DNA from: Alphaproteobacteria bacterium
Lineage (GTDB): Bacteria; Pseudomonadota; Alphaproteobacteria; Micropepsales; Micropepsaceae
NCBI GenBank assembly: GCA_947473475.1
Contig: CANJBZ010000019.1
Location: 1-64,000 of the forward strand
Direction of reading: 5' to 3'
DNA length: 64,000 nucleotides
Positions 8,037 to 16,200 of the stretch are shown here, piece by piece (within the stretch, counting starts at the first letter, position 1; each line of letters starts with the position of its first letter). The notes beneath the pieces were generated by a model. It saw only the letters and a list, made by a program, of their open reading frames with translations, was not told where the DNA came from and did no database searches. The position numbers and the translations under genes were made by a program.

Positions 8037-8999
8037 TCAGGACTTCAGTTTGGCGCGGGGGTCGTAATTGGCGGCCCAGCCCTTGGCGAAACTCTCCAAT
8101 GCCGAATCGCTGCCTTCCGGGAGCGTGACGATAAGCCGGACATAAAGATCGCCGGGCGTTTCGGCCCCAGTGCCGGCGAGGCCTTTGCCTTTCAGCCTCA
8201 GAACGCGGCCGCTGTTGGACTGCGGCGGGAGGGTCAGGGTAACCGGGCCGGTCAGTGTCGGCACGGGAACTTTGCCGCTGAGCACCGCTTCCTTCAGCGT
8301 GATCGGCAGGTCGAGCCGCAGATCGCGGCCATCCCGTTCAAAATAGGCGTGTGGGGCCATGGCAATGGTGATGAACGCGTCGCCGGGTGGACCGCCTCGG
8401 TCGCCGGGGGCGCCTTGCCCCTTCAGCCGGATTTGTTGGCCGTCCTTGACCCCGGGCGGTATGCGAAATTCGAGCTGCCGCCCATCGGCGACGACAACCC
8501 GCCGCGTACCGCCAAGAGCGGCCTCTTCCAGCGTCACATTGGTCTGGAGCTGCACGTCCGCGCCCTTGCGAGGCTGCGCTGCCCGCCGCTTGCCGCCGCC
8601 AAGGCCGCCCAGAATGTCTGCGAAAATGTCTTCGCCCCGGATACCTTCCTGGCCGTGGCCCCATTCAGGATCGAAATTCTGCGGCCCGGCGCTGCCGCCA
8701 CGCGGGCGGAAGCCGCCGAACCCCTGCTCGAAGCCGGCGCCCGCGCCGGGGTTGAAGCCCTGCCCAAATCCTTTGGGCTGCCCGGCCGCGTCGATTTCGC
8801 CCCGGTCGAATTGGGTGCGTTTGTCCTTATCCCCGACGATCTCGTAGGCCGCGCTGATCTCCTGAAAGCGTTTGACCGCTTTGGGGTCGTTGGCGTGCTT
8901 GTCGGGATGGTGCTTCTTGGCAAGGTTGCGGTAGGCCTTTTTGATTTCGGCCTCGCTTGCCTTTTTAGAAACACCCAGGACTTCGTATGGATCGCGCAT
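8037..8999 (-). CDS. DnaJ/CbpA-like J-domain co-chaperone
   Basis: A 320-residue class-B J protein. The N-terminal J domain (about 1-68) has PYEVLGV and the HPD motif at 31-33 that stimulates DnaK ATPase. A Gly/Phe/Pro-rich linker follows (about 70-130), then two beta-sandwich client-binding domains. There is no CxxCxGxG zinc finger, so it is CbpA-like rather than true DnaJ. AAGGAG six bases ahead supports the start at 8999. It lies upstream of fabI-aroC on the same strand with 125 bases between, in which no gene is seen. Confidence 0.88.
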   Translation of the reverse strand: MRDPYEVLGVSKKASEAEIKKAYRNLAKKHHPDKHANDPKAVKRFQEISAAYEIVGDKDKRTQFDRGEIDAAGQPKGFGQGFNPGAGAGFEQGFGGFRPRGGSAGPQNFDPEWGHGQEGIRGEDIFADILGGLGGGKRRAAQPRKGADVQLQTNVTLEEAALGGTRRVVVADGRQLEFRIPPGVKDGQQIRLKGQGAPGDRGGPPGDAFITIAMAPHAYFERDGRDLRLDLPITLKEAVLSGKVPVPTLTGPVTLTLPPQSNSGRVLRLKGKGLAGTGAETPGDLYVRLIVTLPEGSDSALESFAKGWAANYDPRAKLKS

Positions 9000-9108
9000 A
9001 TCCGCTCCTTCGACGCCCCTATATAGGGAGAGTCTCCCCGTTCCGTTAAGGCCTGTTGCGGTTCCGCCCGTCCGCTATGATGCCGCGTGGGTACCCGAGG
9101 AGGACAGC

Positions 9109-10122
9109 ATGCGGATCAATAGACGGCTTCTGCTGGGGTGTTTGGTTTCCTGGATCGCCTTTCCGGCCCTTGCCGCGGACCGGCTGACGTCCGTCGATGT
9201 GGCGCTCGGCGACGTGTCGCTGAACAAGGTGTCGTTCCTGATCGCAGCCGATGCGGGGATCTATGCCCGCAACGGTCTGGAGGTACACCAATACATCACG
9301 CCGGGCGCGGCTCAGGTGGCGCGCAATTCAGGCGTGATCGTGCCGCCGGAGAACGTCAAGGCCGATATCGGCAACGCGCCGATTGCGGTGGGCGGCGGCA
9401 GTCCGATGATCTACCGCGTTTCCACCGATCCCAAGGCGGTCCATCGCATCGCGCTGACGACGACGGAAAGCATCATTCGCGACCACATCATCGCCGCGCC
9501 GAATATCAAATCGGTGCAGGAGCTGAAGGGGAAGCGCCTCGGCTATTCGGTTCCCGGCGCGGTGACTCATGTGGGCGCCATCGGCTTTGCCCGCAAAATG
9601 GGATGGGAGCCCGGCAAGGACATCATGCTGGTCGGCGGCGGCAATGCCATCAATCCGCTGCTCGAAGGCAAGGAAGATGCGCTGATGGCCGCGGGGATGC
9701 TGTTCTCCAAGGCTGCGGAGAACAAGCTCAACGATCTCATCGATCTGACGCGGTACAAAATTCCGGTCGCCGGTTCGTCGATCCTGGCGGAAAAGAATTG
9801 GCTTGCCGCCAATCGTGACACCGCCGCGCGCTTCGTGAAAGCGGCCATCGAAGCGGACGCGCTGATGAAAACCAACCGCGCGGCGTTCGACGCGGCGCTG
9901 GTGAAGTGGTTCAATATCAGGGATCAAGCGACCCAGGACAGCATGTATCGCGAGGCGCTGGAGATTCCACGCAAACCCTATCCGGCGGTAGAGGGCATCA
10001 AGGCGACTCTGTCGATTTACGATTCGCCGCGCATGCGCATGTTTAAAGCGGAAGACTTCTACGATCCGAGCATCATCGAAGCCCTGGACAAAAGCGGCTT
10101 CATCGACGGGTTGTATAAGTGA
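9109..10122 (+). CDS. ABC-type substrate-binding protein, NitT/TauT/THI5-like
   Basis: A 337-residue protein with a signal peptide ending at about residue 23 (FPALAAD) and an SsuA/THI5-like fold: LNKVSFLIAADAGIYARNGLEVH at the front and VQELKGKRLGYSVPGAVTH in the middle. GAGGAGG precedes the ATG at 9109. Such proteins capture sulfonates, nitrate, thiamine precursors or aromatic acids for an ABC importer. No permease or matching ATPase is adjacent, so the ligand cannot be inferred and the transporter must be elsewhere. Confidence 0.8.
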   Translation: MRINRRLLLGCLVSWIAFPALAADRLTSVDVALGDVSLNKVSFLIAADAGIYARNGLEVHQYITPGAAQVARNSGVIVPPENVKADIGNAPIAVGGGSPMIYRVSTDPKAVHRIALTTTESIIRDHIIAAPNIKSVQELKGKRLGYSVPGAVTHVGAIGFARKMGWEPGKDIMLVGGGNAINPLLEGKEDALMAAGMLFSKAAENKLNDLIDLTRYKIPVAGSSILAEKNWLAANRDTAARFVKAAIEADALMKTNRAAFDAALVKWFNIRDQATQDSMYREALEIPRKPYPAVEGIKATLSIYDSPRMRMFKAEDFYDPSIIEALDKSGFIDGLYK

Positions 10123-10149
10123 TTTTCTGGTTCGACTTATTCTCCCTGT

Positions 10150-10253
10150 GTGTCATGGCCCCGCTTGACGGGGCCATCCAGCCGCCGCGTGTCCACGCGG
10201 CGAAAAGACGCTTGGTTTCGCCTGGATGGCCCGCTGTTGCGGGCCATGACATC
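10150..10253. repeat. Family-C paired hairpin repeat
   Basis: Two inverted modules: CATGGCCCCGCTTGACGGGG with CCATCCA on the left and CCTGGATGGC with GGGCCATGACA on the right, separated by about 40 unique bases. Each module is itself a hairpin and the two are inverted relative to each other. It lies in the leader upstream of pdxH. A single-module copy occurs at 57237-57269. Confidence 0.75.
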
Positions 10254-10272
10254 TGGGGTATGGGCTGTCGAA

Positions 10273-10875
10273 ATGAGCAATAACCAAATCGAAGCAGCCG
10301 AGCCGTTCGAGATTTTTCGCGAATGGTTTGCTGACGCAAAAGCCAAAGAGCTGAACGACCCAGAAGCGATGTCGCTTGCCACCGTCGATGCAAGCGGGCT
10401 GCCCGACGTGCGCATGGTGCTGATGAAGCATGTCGATGTGGAAGGCTTCGTCTTCTACACCAACCTGGAAAGCGCCAAGGGGCAGGAGCTCGCGGATCAG
10501 CCGAAAGCCGCGCTGTGCTTTCACTGGAAGTCGCTGCGCCGTTCCGTGCGTGTGCGCGGGCCGGTGATCGGTGTCAGCGATGCGGAAGCCGATGCCTATT
10601 TCGCATCGCGTCCCAAAGACAGCCAGATCGGCGCCTGGGCCTCGCGGCAGTCACGCGCGATGGAGGGACGTTTCGCGTTGGAAAAGGAAGTCGCGATTTA
10701 CGCGGCCAAATACGCGCTGTCGTCCGTCCCGCGCCCGCCGCATTGGTCTGGCTTCCGCATCCGTCCGGTGGCCATCGAATTCTGGCGCGACCGTCCCTTC
10801 CGCCTGCACGAACGCATCCGCTACAGCCGCCAGTCACCCGATTTCGGGTGGACGGTCGAACATCTTTTCCCGTGA
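10273..10875 (+). CDS. pdxH: Pyridoxamine/pyridoxine 5'-phosphate oxidase
   Basis: FMN enzyme that oxidises PNP or PMP to pyridoxal phosphate, the final step of vitamin B6 synthesis; pdxA for the same pathway is at 25098-26093. The 200 residues include [55 protein letters not shown] and the C-terminal [15 protein letters not shown]. The start at 10273 leaves the family-C repeat outside the gene; the in-frame codons upstream lie in the repeat and are not family-like. Confidence 0.93.
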   Translation: MSNNQIEAAEPFEIFREWFADAKAKELNDPEAMSLATVDASGLPDVRMVLMKHVDVEGFVFYTNLESAKGQELADQPKAALCFHWKSLRRSVRVRGPVIGVSDAEADAYFASRPKDSQIGAWASRQSRAMEGRFALEKEVAIYAAKYALSSVPRPPHWSGFRIRPVAIEFWRDRPFRLHERIRYSRQSPDFGWTVEHLFP

Positions 10876-10881
10876 GGCAGT

Positions 10882-10981
10882 AAAAAGGGAAACCCCAAAG
10901 ATCACGAAGAGACACAAAGGGCACGAAGAAAACTTTGTGTTCTTTGTGTCTCCTTCGTGTCCTTTGTGGTTTCCCTTTTTC
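10882..10981. repeat. Family-D inverted repeat, probable bidirectional terminator
   Basis: Two arms of about 47 bases, imperfectly complementary, begin with AAAAAGGGAAACC and end with GGTTTCCCTTTTT. The arm interiors are built from repeated CACAAAG/CACGAAG-type words. The long hairpin ends in a T-run on both strands and sits exactly between the convergent pdxH and the gene ending at 10982, as a two-way intrinsic terminator would. A second copy is at 21241-21368. Confidence 0.75.
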
Positions 10982-11620
10982 TTACTCCGCTCCGTCGGCG
11001 CGGTTGCGTGTGCCGTCCGCGCGGAAGAAGCTGATCGAATTGGCGAAGCGTAGCGCGGCCGGACCGGCGGACGGCCCGTCCTTCGTCGGCAAATTGATGC
11101 CGGTAATCATGTACATGCGGCCGCGATGGAAAAAGAGGTTGGTCGTCAAACGGGCGCCATCGGGGCATTCCATGCCGAACGTGCCCTTGAACCAGGCTTG
11201 TGCGGCAACGTCCTGACCGGGTTGATCGGGCTCGCGCCCTTTTTTGCAATCGACGGTGATGAAGCGGCCGAATACGGCATCCTTGCCGGGCTCAACCCGC
11301 GAGGTGGAGTTGGCTTTGATCTCGCCGATCAGGTTGAGATTGAACTCGGCTTCGGTCATCAGGCTGGCGCCGTCGCCCGCGCGGTTCTGCAGGTCCGTAA
11401 TCGCGGCAATGAACAGCGCATTGTCCTGCTTCTGCGAATAGATGTGGACGGGCGCCGAGTCGACGAGCTGGGTGCGGTAATTGCCGGTTGAGGTCGCTGG
11501 CGGATTGGGGAATTCGACCACAAAGCCAAGGTCTTTGTAGGGATGCTCCGACCAGGCGGCGTAGGCCGCTCCCGACGCAAATGTTGCAACTGCGAGAAGC
11601 ATTGGACCGATGACGCGCAA
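10982..11620 (-). CDS. Secreted protein of unknown function
   Basis: About 212 residues. The likely start is TTG at 11620, behind GGGAGGA; the next choice is ATG at 11602. The N-terminus is a signal peptide (MLLAVATFASGAAYAAWS) followed by a domain with LGFVVEFPNPPATSTGNYRT, DNALFIAAITD and, near the end, LFFHRGRMYMITGINLP. This resembles small secreted or lipid-linked proteins with a single beta-rich domain, but no family could be named. It diverges from the DUF6152 gene at 11708, sharing an 87-base promoter region. Confidence 0.65.
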   Translation of the reverse strand: MRVIGPMLLAVATFASGAAYAAWSEHPYKDLGFVVEFPNPPATSTGNYRTQLVDSAPVHIYSQKQDNALFIAAITDLQNRAGDGASLMTEAEFNLNLIGEIKANSTSRVEPGKDAVFGRFITVDCKKGREPDQPGQDVAAQAWFKGTFGMECPDGARLTTNLFFHRGRMYMITGINLPTKDGPSAGPAALRFANSISFFRADGTRNRADGAE

Positions 11621-11707
11621 GACATCCTCCCTGATTGGCTTTGCTGTTCTTCTGTTGTTAAAATAGTACATTCGTTTCGAACAGGCCAATCTTCCGAGGG
11701 ACGTCCC

Positions 11708-12106
11708 ATGAAATTGAAGATCGCTATTCTCGCCGCCACAGTGGCAGCTTTTGCCGCCCCCGCTTTGGCGCACCATTCCTTTTCCATGTTCGATAAAGAC
11801 AAGACGGTCAAAATCAGCGGCACGTTGAAAGAATTCGAGTGGACCAATCCGCATGCCTGGCTGCATGTGACGGCGCAAGAGAATGGCAAGCCGGTCGAAT
11901 GGTCGTTCGAAATGGGCTCGGTCGGTCAGATCGCCGGCATGGGCTGGAAGGCCGACACGGTAAAGCCGGGCGACAAAATTACGATCGAAGGCCACCCGCT
12001 GAAGGACGGCTCGCATGGCGGCCAATACCGTTTCGCCACGCTGGCCGACGGTAGGAAGCTTGGCCAGGGCGCACCTGCTGCCAATCCGAACAATTTGCCG
12101 CGATAA
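11708..12106 (+). CDS. DUF6152-family secreted protein
   Basis: A 132-residue protein with a signal peptide cut at about residue 21 (AAPALAHHSF). The mature part has HHSFSMFDKDKTVKISGTLK, WTNPHAWLHV and a C-terminal small beta domain, the hallmarks of DUF6152. The N-terminal HH after cleavage is typical and might bind metal, but that is inference. It is a single gene followed by a clear terminator. Members of this family frequently occur in the same genomes as the WEGDTLVV-type proteins at 399-2016. Confidence 0.8.
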   Translation: MKLKIAILAATVAAFAAPALAHHSFSMFDKDKTVKISGTLKEFEWTNPHAWLHVTAQENGKPVEWSFEMGSVGQIAGMGWKADTVKPGDKITIEGHPLKDGSHGGQYRFATLADGRKLGQGAPAANPNNLPR

Positions 12107-12126
12107 ACGCTACAATTTACGCAAAC

Positions 12127-12160
12127 AAAAAGCCCCGCGGGTTAGCGCGAGGCTTTTTTT
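12127..12160. terminator. Bidirectional intrinsic terminator
   Basis: GCCCCGCG and CGCGAGGC arms around GGTTAG, with one internal mismatch, are flanked by AAAAA on one side and TTTTTTT on the other. It can end the DUF6152 transcript (plus strand) and the rpsF-rpsR-rplI operon (minus strand), whose last gene stops at 12182. Confidence 0.85.
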
Positions 12161-12181
12161 CGTTTCGGAGTAGTTTGCGAA

Positions 12182-12757
12182 CTATTCCGCTTCTTCTTCG
12201 GCTTTCGGGCCGGCGCCTTCTTCGAACAGGGCTTCGGCGTTTGCGAGCGCCTCTTCCTGCTCGGTCTGCTCGGCCAGGACGTTTTCGCCGCGCGCTTGCC
12301 GCTCGGCTTCGTCTTCTGTCCGGGCGACGTTCATCATCACGGGGATACGCACCTCGGGATGCAGCACGACGGAGATTTCGTGCAAGCCGATGGTCTTGAT
12401 CGCCTTATCGAGCGGCACCTGGGTGCGGCTGACCGTGAAGCCGCCGGCCGTGATGGCATCGGCGATATCGCGCGGGGAAACCGACCCGTAAAGCTGGCCG
12501 CGGTCGCCCGCCTGGCGCAGCAGGGCGAACAGCTTGCCCTTCAGCTTGACGCCGATCTGCTCGGCCTCTTTGCGCATTTCGAGGTTGCGCGCTTCGAGTT
12601 GGGCCCGCTGCGTTTCGAAAAAGCCGAGATTGGCCTTGGTGGCCCGGAGGGCTTTCTTTTTCGGCAAAAGGAAATTGCGGGCAAAGCCGTCTTTCACCTT
12701 CACCACATCGCCGATTTGGCCGAGCTTCTCGACACGTTCCAATAGAACAACTTGCAT
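12182..12757 (-). CDS. rplI: 50S ribosomal protein L9
   Basis: A 191-residue L9 that binds 23S rRNA and spans the L1-stalk region. The N-terminal domain shows [19 protein letters not shown] and [13 protein letters not shown]; a long connecting helix and the C-terminal domain with [11 protein letters not shown] follow. Bacterial L9 is usually about 150 residues; the extra 40 here form a Glu/Ala-rich acidic tail, common in alphaproteobacteria. Last gene of the S6 operon, 12 bases after rpsR. Confidence 0.97.
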   Translation of the reverse strand: MQVVLLERVEKLGQIGDVVKVKDGFARNFLLPKKKALRATKANLGFFETQRAQLEARNLEMRKEAEQIGVKLKGKLFALLRQAGDRGQLYGSVSPRDIADAITAGGFTVSRTQVPLDKAIKTIGLHEISVVLHPEVRIPVMMNVARTEDEAERQARGENVLAEQTEQEEALANAEALFEEGAGPKAEEEAE

Positions 12758-12769
12758 AGCTGCGTGCTC

Positions 12770-13015
12770 CTATTTCACGACGTAGGGGAGCAGCGCCATG
12801 AAGCGCGCCCGCTTGATGGCGGTGGAAAGCTCTCGCTGTTTCTTGGAGGAAACAGCCGTGATGCGCGACGGCACAATTTTGCCGCGCTCGGAGATATAGC
12901 GTTGCAGCAGCTTGACGTCCTTGTAGTCGATCTTGGGAGCATTGGCGCCCGAGAACGGACAGGTCTTGCGGCGGCGGAAAAACGGCCGGCGGGCCAGAGG
13001 CGGTTGAGCGCTCAT
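12770..13015 (-). CDS. rpsR: 30S ribosomal protein S18
   Basis: The 81 residues match S18 throughout: [34 protein letters not shown] and the conserved [21 protein letters not shown]18 pairs with S6 in the platform of the small subunit. The ATG at 13015 overlaps the stop of rpsF (ATGA), implying translational coupling, which suits the 1:1 S6-S18 heterodimer. Confidence 0.97.
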   Translation of the reverse strand: MSAQPPLARRPFFRRRKTCPFSGANAPKIDYKDVKLLQRYISERGKIVPSRITAVSSKKQRELSTAIKRARFMALLPYVVK

Positions 13016-13401
13016 ACCGCGGCTCCTTCAATTTCGGTTGTTGCTTCATCTTCGCGCGGACGGCGGTCGCGATTTTCCTCGCGCTCGCGCTTGCGGCTGG
13101 AGTTGGATTGCTCGAAAGCCTCAACGCGGACGGTGAGGAAACGAAGAACGTCTTCGTTGATCTTGAGCTGGCGTTCCAGTTCGAAAATCGCCTTGGCCGG
13201 CGCATTCAAGTTCAGCAGGACGTAGTGGCCCTTGCGGTTCTTCTTGATGCGATAGGCGAGACTGCGCAGGCCCCAATATTCCTGCTTCTCGACCTTGCCG
13301 TCTTCGGTTTCGATGATGGTCTTCAGGTGGGTCGCGAGTGCGTCCACCGCTTGCGCGCTGATATCCTGGCGCGCGATCAGCATGTGCTCGTACAGAGCCA
13401 T
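13012..13401 (-). CDS. rpsF: 30S ribosomal protein S6
   Basis: A 129-residue S6: [15 protein letters not shown] at the front, [24 protein letters not shown] in the middle. The C-terminus is a charged tail rich in Arg, Glu and Asp (about 105-129), longer than in Escherichia coli without glutamylation. First gene of rpsF-rpsR-rplI; AAGGAG is eight bases ahead of the ATG. The leader upstream is structured (see separate entry). Confidence 0.97.
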   Translation of the reverse strand: MALYEHMLIARQDISAQAVDALATHLKTIIETEDGKVEKQEYWGLRSLAYRIKKNRKGHYVLLNLNAPAKAIFELERQLKINEDVLRFLTVRVEAFEQSNSSRKREREENRDRRPREDEATTEIEGAAV

Positions 13402-13530
13402 GATCGCTCCTTCCGTTTAGGTGCGGCACGGGCGGGCGAGAAAGGTTCGCCCCGTCCACGTCGGCTCGCGAAAGCACCGGACCATCCGGCATTGCCCCTT
13501 TAGGGGCCCTCGCGACCGCACCTTGGTTTG
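13402..13530 (-). promoter_or_regulatory. Structured rpsF leader, candidate S6-S18 autoregulatory motif
   Basis: On the mRNA strand two 8-base segments (13516-13523 and 13419-13426) are perfectly complementary (AGGTGCGG/CCGCACCT) and close a domain about ten bases from the start codon's ribosome-binding site. Inside, next to the start, a hairpin with arms 13428-13439 and 13447-13455 is perfect except for a 3-base CCG bulge (13433-13435). A bulged CCG near the start of rpsF is the feature recognised by the S6-S18 complex in its own mRNA in other bacteria. The structural match is seen by eye; regulation is inference. Confidence 0.5.
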
Positions 13531-13602
13531 TGGGCGGGGCATATAGCCGAACAACACCGCAAGGACAATGCTTGCTTTCCGCGTTGCGATATCAACATGA
13601 GA

Positions 13603-13637
13603 TTGACAGATATATTGATAGATAGTATGTATCAATA
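13603..13637 (+). promoter_or_regulatory. Promoter with inverted-repeat operator for the toxin-antitoxin pair
   Basis: A perfect -35 box (TTGACA, 13603-13608) is followed, 17 bases on, by a weaker -10 candidate (TATGTA, 13626-13631). A perfect 8-base inverted repeat, TATTGATA (13613-13620) and TATCAATA (13630-13637), covers the spacer and the -10 region. A protein bound there would block RNA polymerase, which fits autorepression by the antitoxin encoded 24 bases downstream. The region is noticeably AT-rich compared with its surroundings. Confidence 0.55.
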
Positions 13638-13660
13638 AGTTTATAAGACGAGCTATTAAG

Positions 13661-14173
13661 ATGATAAATCCGGATATGGCGAGGTTGGCTGCGGGCGCGG
13701 CGAGCAAATCCGAAAAGATGAGGCGGCTGGCAGCGGCGGGCTATTCCCGGCAGGAAATCGCTGACTTCCTGGGCGTGCGGTATCAGTTCGTCCGCAATGT
13801 GCTCGTTGAACATGAAAAGCGGCAGGGGCAGACTCAGGGACACGCACCTCATGCCGGCTTGGCTGAGGAGCGCAGGATGTTCGAGACCAAGGCTCTGGCG
13901 CCGGAGCATCCACCTGCCATCACGGTCGGGCCGGACGGTTCTGCCGTCATACCGGCTTTTGTGCTCGCGGGAGCGGGGCTTCTACCCGGCGATAGCTTTG
14001 TCCCGGATGTAGCAGGCGAGGGTGACGTCCGGCTGTTGTCCGGAAATGCCGCCCTTCAACGAGCGCAAGAATTGTTTCGCCGGGCGTTCGACGGCTCGGC
14101 CGGGCTTGTCGATGAACTGTTGCAAGAACGCCGCCACGACGCAGCCAGCTTTGCACGGGATGCCCATGGCTAA
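13661..14173 (+). CDS. Antitoxin with N-terminal HTH and C-terminal AbrB-like domain
   Basis: A 170-residue protein. Residues 17-52 read as a helix-turn-helix (MRRLAAAGYSRQEIADFLGV, then QFVRNVLVEH). Residues 86-128 (ITVGPDGSAVIPAFVLAGAG, LLPGDSF, GDVRLLSG) have the swapped-hairpin AbrB/SpoVT layout of VapB-type antitoxins. The C-terminal helix (ALQRAQELFRRAF) probably binds the toxin. Its end overlaps the next gene. The role as antitoxin is inferred from the PIN partner; the site-specific binding region is the inverted repeat just upstream. The start is uncertain (13661 or 13676), with only a weak ribosome-binding site. Confidence 0.7.
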   Translation: MINPDMARLAAGAASKSEKMRRLAAAGYSRQEIADFLGVRYQFVRNVLVEHEKRQGQTQGHAPHAGLAEERRMFETKALAPEHPPAITVGPDGSAVIPAFVLAGAGLLPGDSFVPDVAGEGDVRLLSGNAALQRAQELFRRAFDGSAGLVDELLQERRHDAASFARDAHG

Positions 14174-14549
14174 AATGGTGCTGGATTCGTCCGCGCTCGT
14201 TGCATTCCTAAGCGGAGAAAATGGCGCGCAAGCGGCCGGACAGCATATTCAGGGAGCGTTGCTGTGTTCCGTGAACCTCGCGGAAATTTTCGCCGTTCTG
14301 CTGCGGCGGGGAGAGAATGTTTCGCGCGTGCGGACGATCATTGGGCTTTCGCAGGTCCATATTGTCCCTTTTGACGGCGCTCTCGCGGAAGAGACGGGTG
14401 CCTTAATCTCGCGTACCCGCCAGCATGGGCTTTCACTGGCGGATTGCGCCTGTTTGGCGCTCGGCATCCGGGAAAAGCTCCCGGTTTTGACGGCAGATCG
14501 CGTCTGGAAAAGCCTGGACTTGGGTTTGGACGTACAGCTGATCCGCTGA
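14166..14549 (+). CDS. PIN-domain toxin, VapC-like ribonuclease
   Basis: A 127-residue PIN domain. The acidic metal-binding residues are visible: MVLDSSALVAFL (first Asp), the Glu in SVNLAEIFAVL, and Asp in LSLADCACLALG followed by VLTADRVW (last Asp). VapC-type enzymes cleave tRNA or rRNA in a Mg-dependent way. The start at 14166 overlaps the antitoxin stop by eight bases, so the two are translationally coupled; 14175 is the alternative. Together they form a type II module of the VapBC kind with an unusual two-domain antitoxin. Confidence 0.8.
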   Translation: MAKMVLDSSALVAFLSGENGAQAAGQHIQGALLCSVNLAEIFAVLLRRGENVSRVRTIIGLSQVHIVPFDGALAEETGALISRTRQHGLSLADCACLALGIREKLPVLTADRVWKSLDLGLDVQLIR

Positions 14550-14675
14550 CACCGCGCAAATAGGGCTGTCCAACATTCCTTGCCTCACAGCGGCGCGGTA
14601 AAGCCGCCGCCCTTTGCGGCTTGCGTGACGGGCCGCTATCGCCGACAAACCGCACCGTAGCAGCGGCGGCGCCCC

Positions 14676-15950
14676 ATGTCTGAGAGTGATGCGATCTTCG
14701 CCAAAGCGGCGCGCCGTCTGATACCCTTCATGATGGCGCTCTACACGGTCAGTTTTCTGGACCGCGTGAATATCGGTTTTGCCGCCCTCACCATGAACAA
14801 GGATCTCAGCTTTACTCCGGAGATTTACGGCTGGGGCGCGGGGATATTCTTCTTCGGCTATTTCCTGTTTGAAGTTCCGAGCAACGTCATTATGACGCGC
14901 GTAGGCGCCCGCCGCTGGATTGCGCGGATCATGGCGACATGGGCGGTGGTCTCGGCCGGCACCGCCTTCGTCCACAGCCCGATGAGTTTTTATGTCCTTC
15001 GCTTTCTTTTGGGGCTGGCCGAAGCTGGTTTCGCGCCGGGGATGATCTATTACCTGTCGATCTGGTTTCCCTCACGCATCTGGGCGACTTATGCGTCCGT
15101 CTATCTGTTGGCCATTCCGCTCACCAGCGTGATCGGCGCGCCGCTGTCGGGACTTATTCTCAGTACGGACGGAATTTTCGGCCTGCATAGCTGGCAGTTG
15201 CTGTTCATCCTCGAAGCCATTCCGGCGCTGCTTCTCGGCATCGCGGTGTTCTTCTATCTGCCGGACGGACCGGCGAGCGCCTGGTTTCTCTCTGTCCGTG
15301 AACGGGAGATTGTCGCCGCCGAGATGGCCGCCGATGCGCATGCGGATGAACGTGTTCATGGAGTCGCGAATGCGCTTTGCGATCCTCGCGTGCTGTTGCT
15401 GAGCGCCGTGTATTTCGGAATAGTCGTCGGGCTGTACGGCATTGGTTACTGGCTGCCGCAGATCGTGCAGGCCATGGGATATTCCAATTTCCAAATCGGT
15501 CTGATCGTTGCGCTTCCTTACGCCGTGGCGGGTGTGGCGCAATATGTCTGGGGCCGGCACAGCGACGCCACCAGCGAGCGGGTTTGGCATGTGATGCTGG
15601 CCTCCCTCGCCAGCGGCTGCGCCTTTGCCCTTTCGGCGGTTTTGCAATCCCCGCTGCTCGTGTTGGTGGCGCTAGCGGTCGCGGCGATTGGCATCTGCTC
15701 TACGCTGGCGCCATTCTGGGCGATGCCGCGGGTGTTTCTCTCGGGACGAGGCGCTGCGGCGGGCATCGCCATCATCAACGCCGTCGGAAATCTCGGCGGT
15801 TTTCTGGGGCCTTACGCCGTCGGCTGGGCGAAGCAGGCCACCGGCGATTATGCCGGGGGCATGTTGATCTTGGCGTTTTCTCTGGTGACGGCGTCCGTGT
15901 TGGTTCTGGGGATGGGCCGCTTCAAGCGCGTGGCGCTCGCCGTATCCTGA
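14676..15950 (+). CDS. MFS transporter, anion:cation symporter (ACS) family
   Basis: A 424-residue protein with about 12 membrane segments. The front carries the family signature RLIPFMMALYTVSFLDRVNIGFA, then FFFGYFLFEVPSN and RFLLGLAEAGFAPGMIYYLS, as in tartrate/phthalate/galactonate permeases. It probably imports an organic acid anion with protons. A conserved cytoplasmic Arg-rich loop (MTRVGARRWIAR) lies after segment 2. No catabolic enzymes are adjacent, so the substrate is open. Between the toxin and this gene (14550-14675) no feature is seen. Confidence 0.85.
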   Translation: MSESDAIFAKAARRLIPFMMALYTVSFLDRVNIGFAALTMNKDLSFTPEIYGWGAGIFFFGYFLFEVPSNVIMTRVGARRWIARIMATWAVVSAGTAFVHSPMSFYVLRFLLGLAEAGFAPGMIYYLSIWFPSRIWATYASVYLLAIPLTSVIGAPLSGLILSTDGIFGLHSWQLLFILEAIPALLLGIAVFFYLPDGPASAWFLSVREREIVAAEMAADAHADERVHGVANALCDPRVLLLSAVYFGIVVGLYGIGYWLPQIVQAMGYSNFQIGLIVALPYAVAGVAQYVWGRHSDATSERVWHVMLASLASGCAFALSAVLQSPLLVLVALAVAAIGICSTLAPFWAMPRVFLSGRGAAAGIAIINAVGNLGGFLGPYAVGWAKQATGDYAGGMLILAFSLVTASVLVLGMGRFKRVALAVS

Positions 15951-16133
15951 TCAGGCTCTCTGGCTTTTGAGCCGCATCAGCTTCGTGTCGTCGCGAAGCT
16001 GTTGCGCGAGGTCCTTCAGGCGCTCTGCGAAATGGCCGTTGATCTTCGGATTGGTGCTGACGAACAGGGAAAGCTGGTCCAATTCGTCGGCAAGGCCCTC
16101 ATAATATGAAATCGGCAGGTGCGAAGAGTTCAC
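15951..16133 (-). CDS. Small protein of unknown function
   Basis: A 60-residue, largely helical protein with a GTG start at 16133 preceded by GAGGG at suitable spacing. The sequence is amphipathic: YYEGLADELDQLSLFVST and FAERLKDLAQQLRDDTKLMR look like two helices. No membrane segment, signal or known family is apparent. It ends head-on against the MFS gene with no gap, which supports it being a real gene rather than chance, but evidence is limited. Confidence 0.5.
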   Translation of the reverse strand: MNSSHLPISYYEGLADELDQLSLFVSTNPKINGHFAERLKDLAQQLRDDTKLMRLKSQRA

Positions 16134-16200
16134 TCATTCTTGCCCTCAATCCGTCGGACAAACTCTTGTCCGTAAAGTGAAGCTTGCGCACTGATGTGAA

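Noticed and set aside
8941-9108. N-terminal extension of the THI5-like protein
   Set aside because: It would remove the signal peptide from the N-terminus and overlaps the dnaJ-like gene; GAGGAGG marks 9109.
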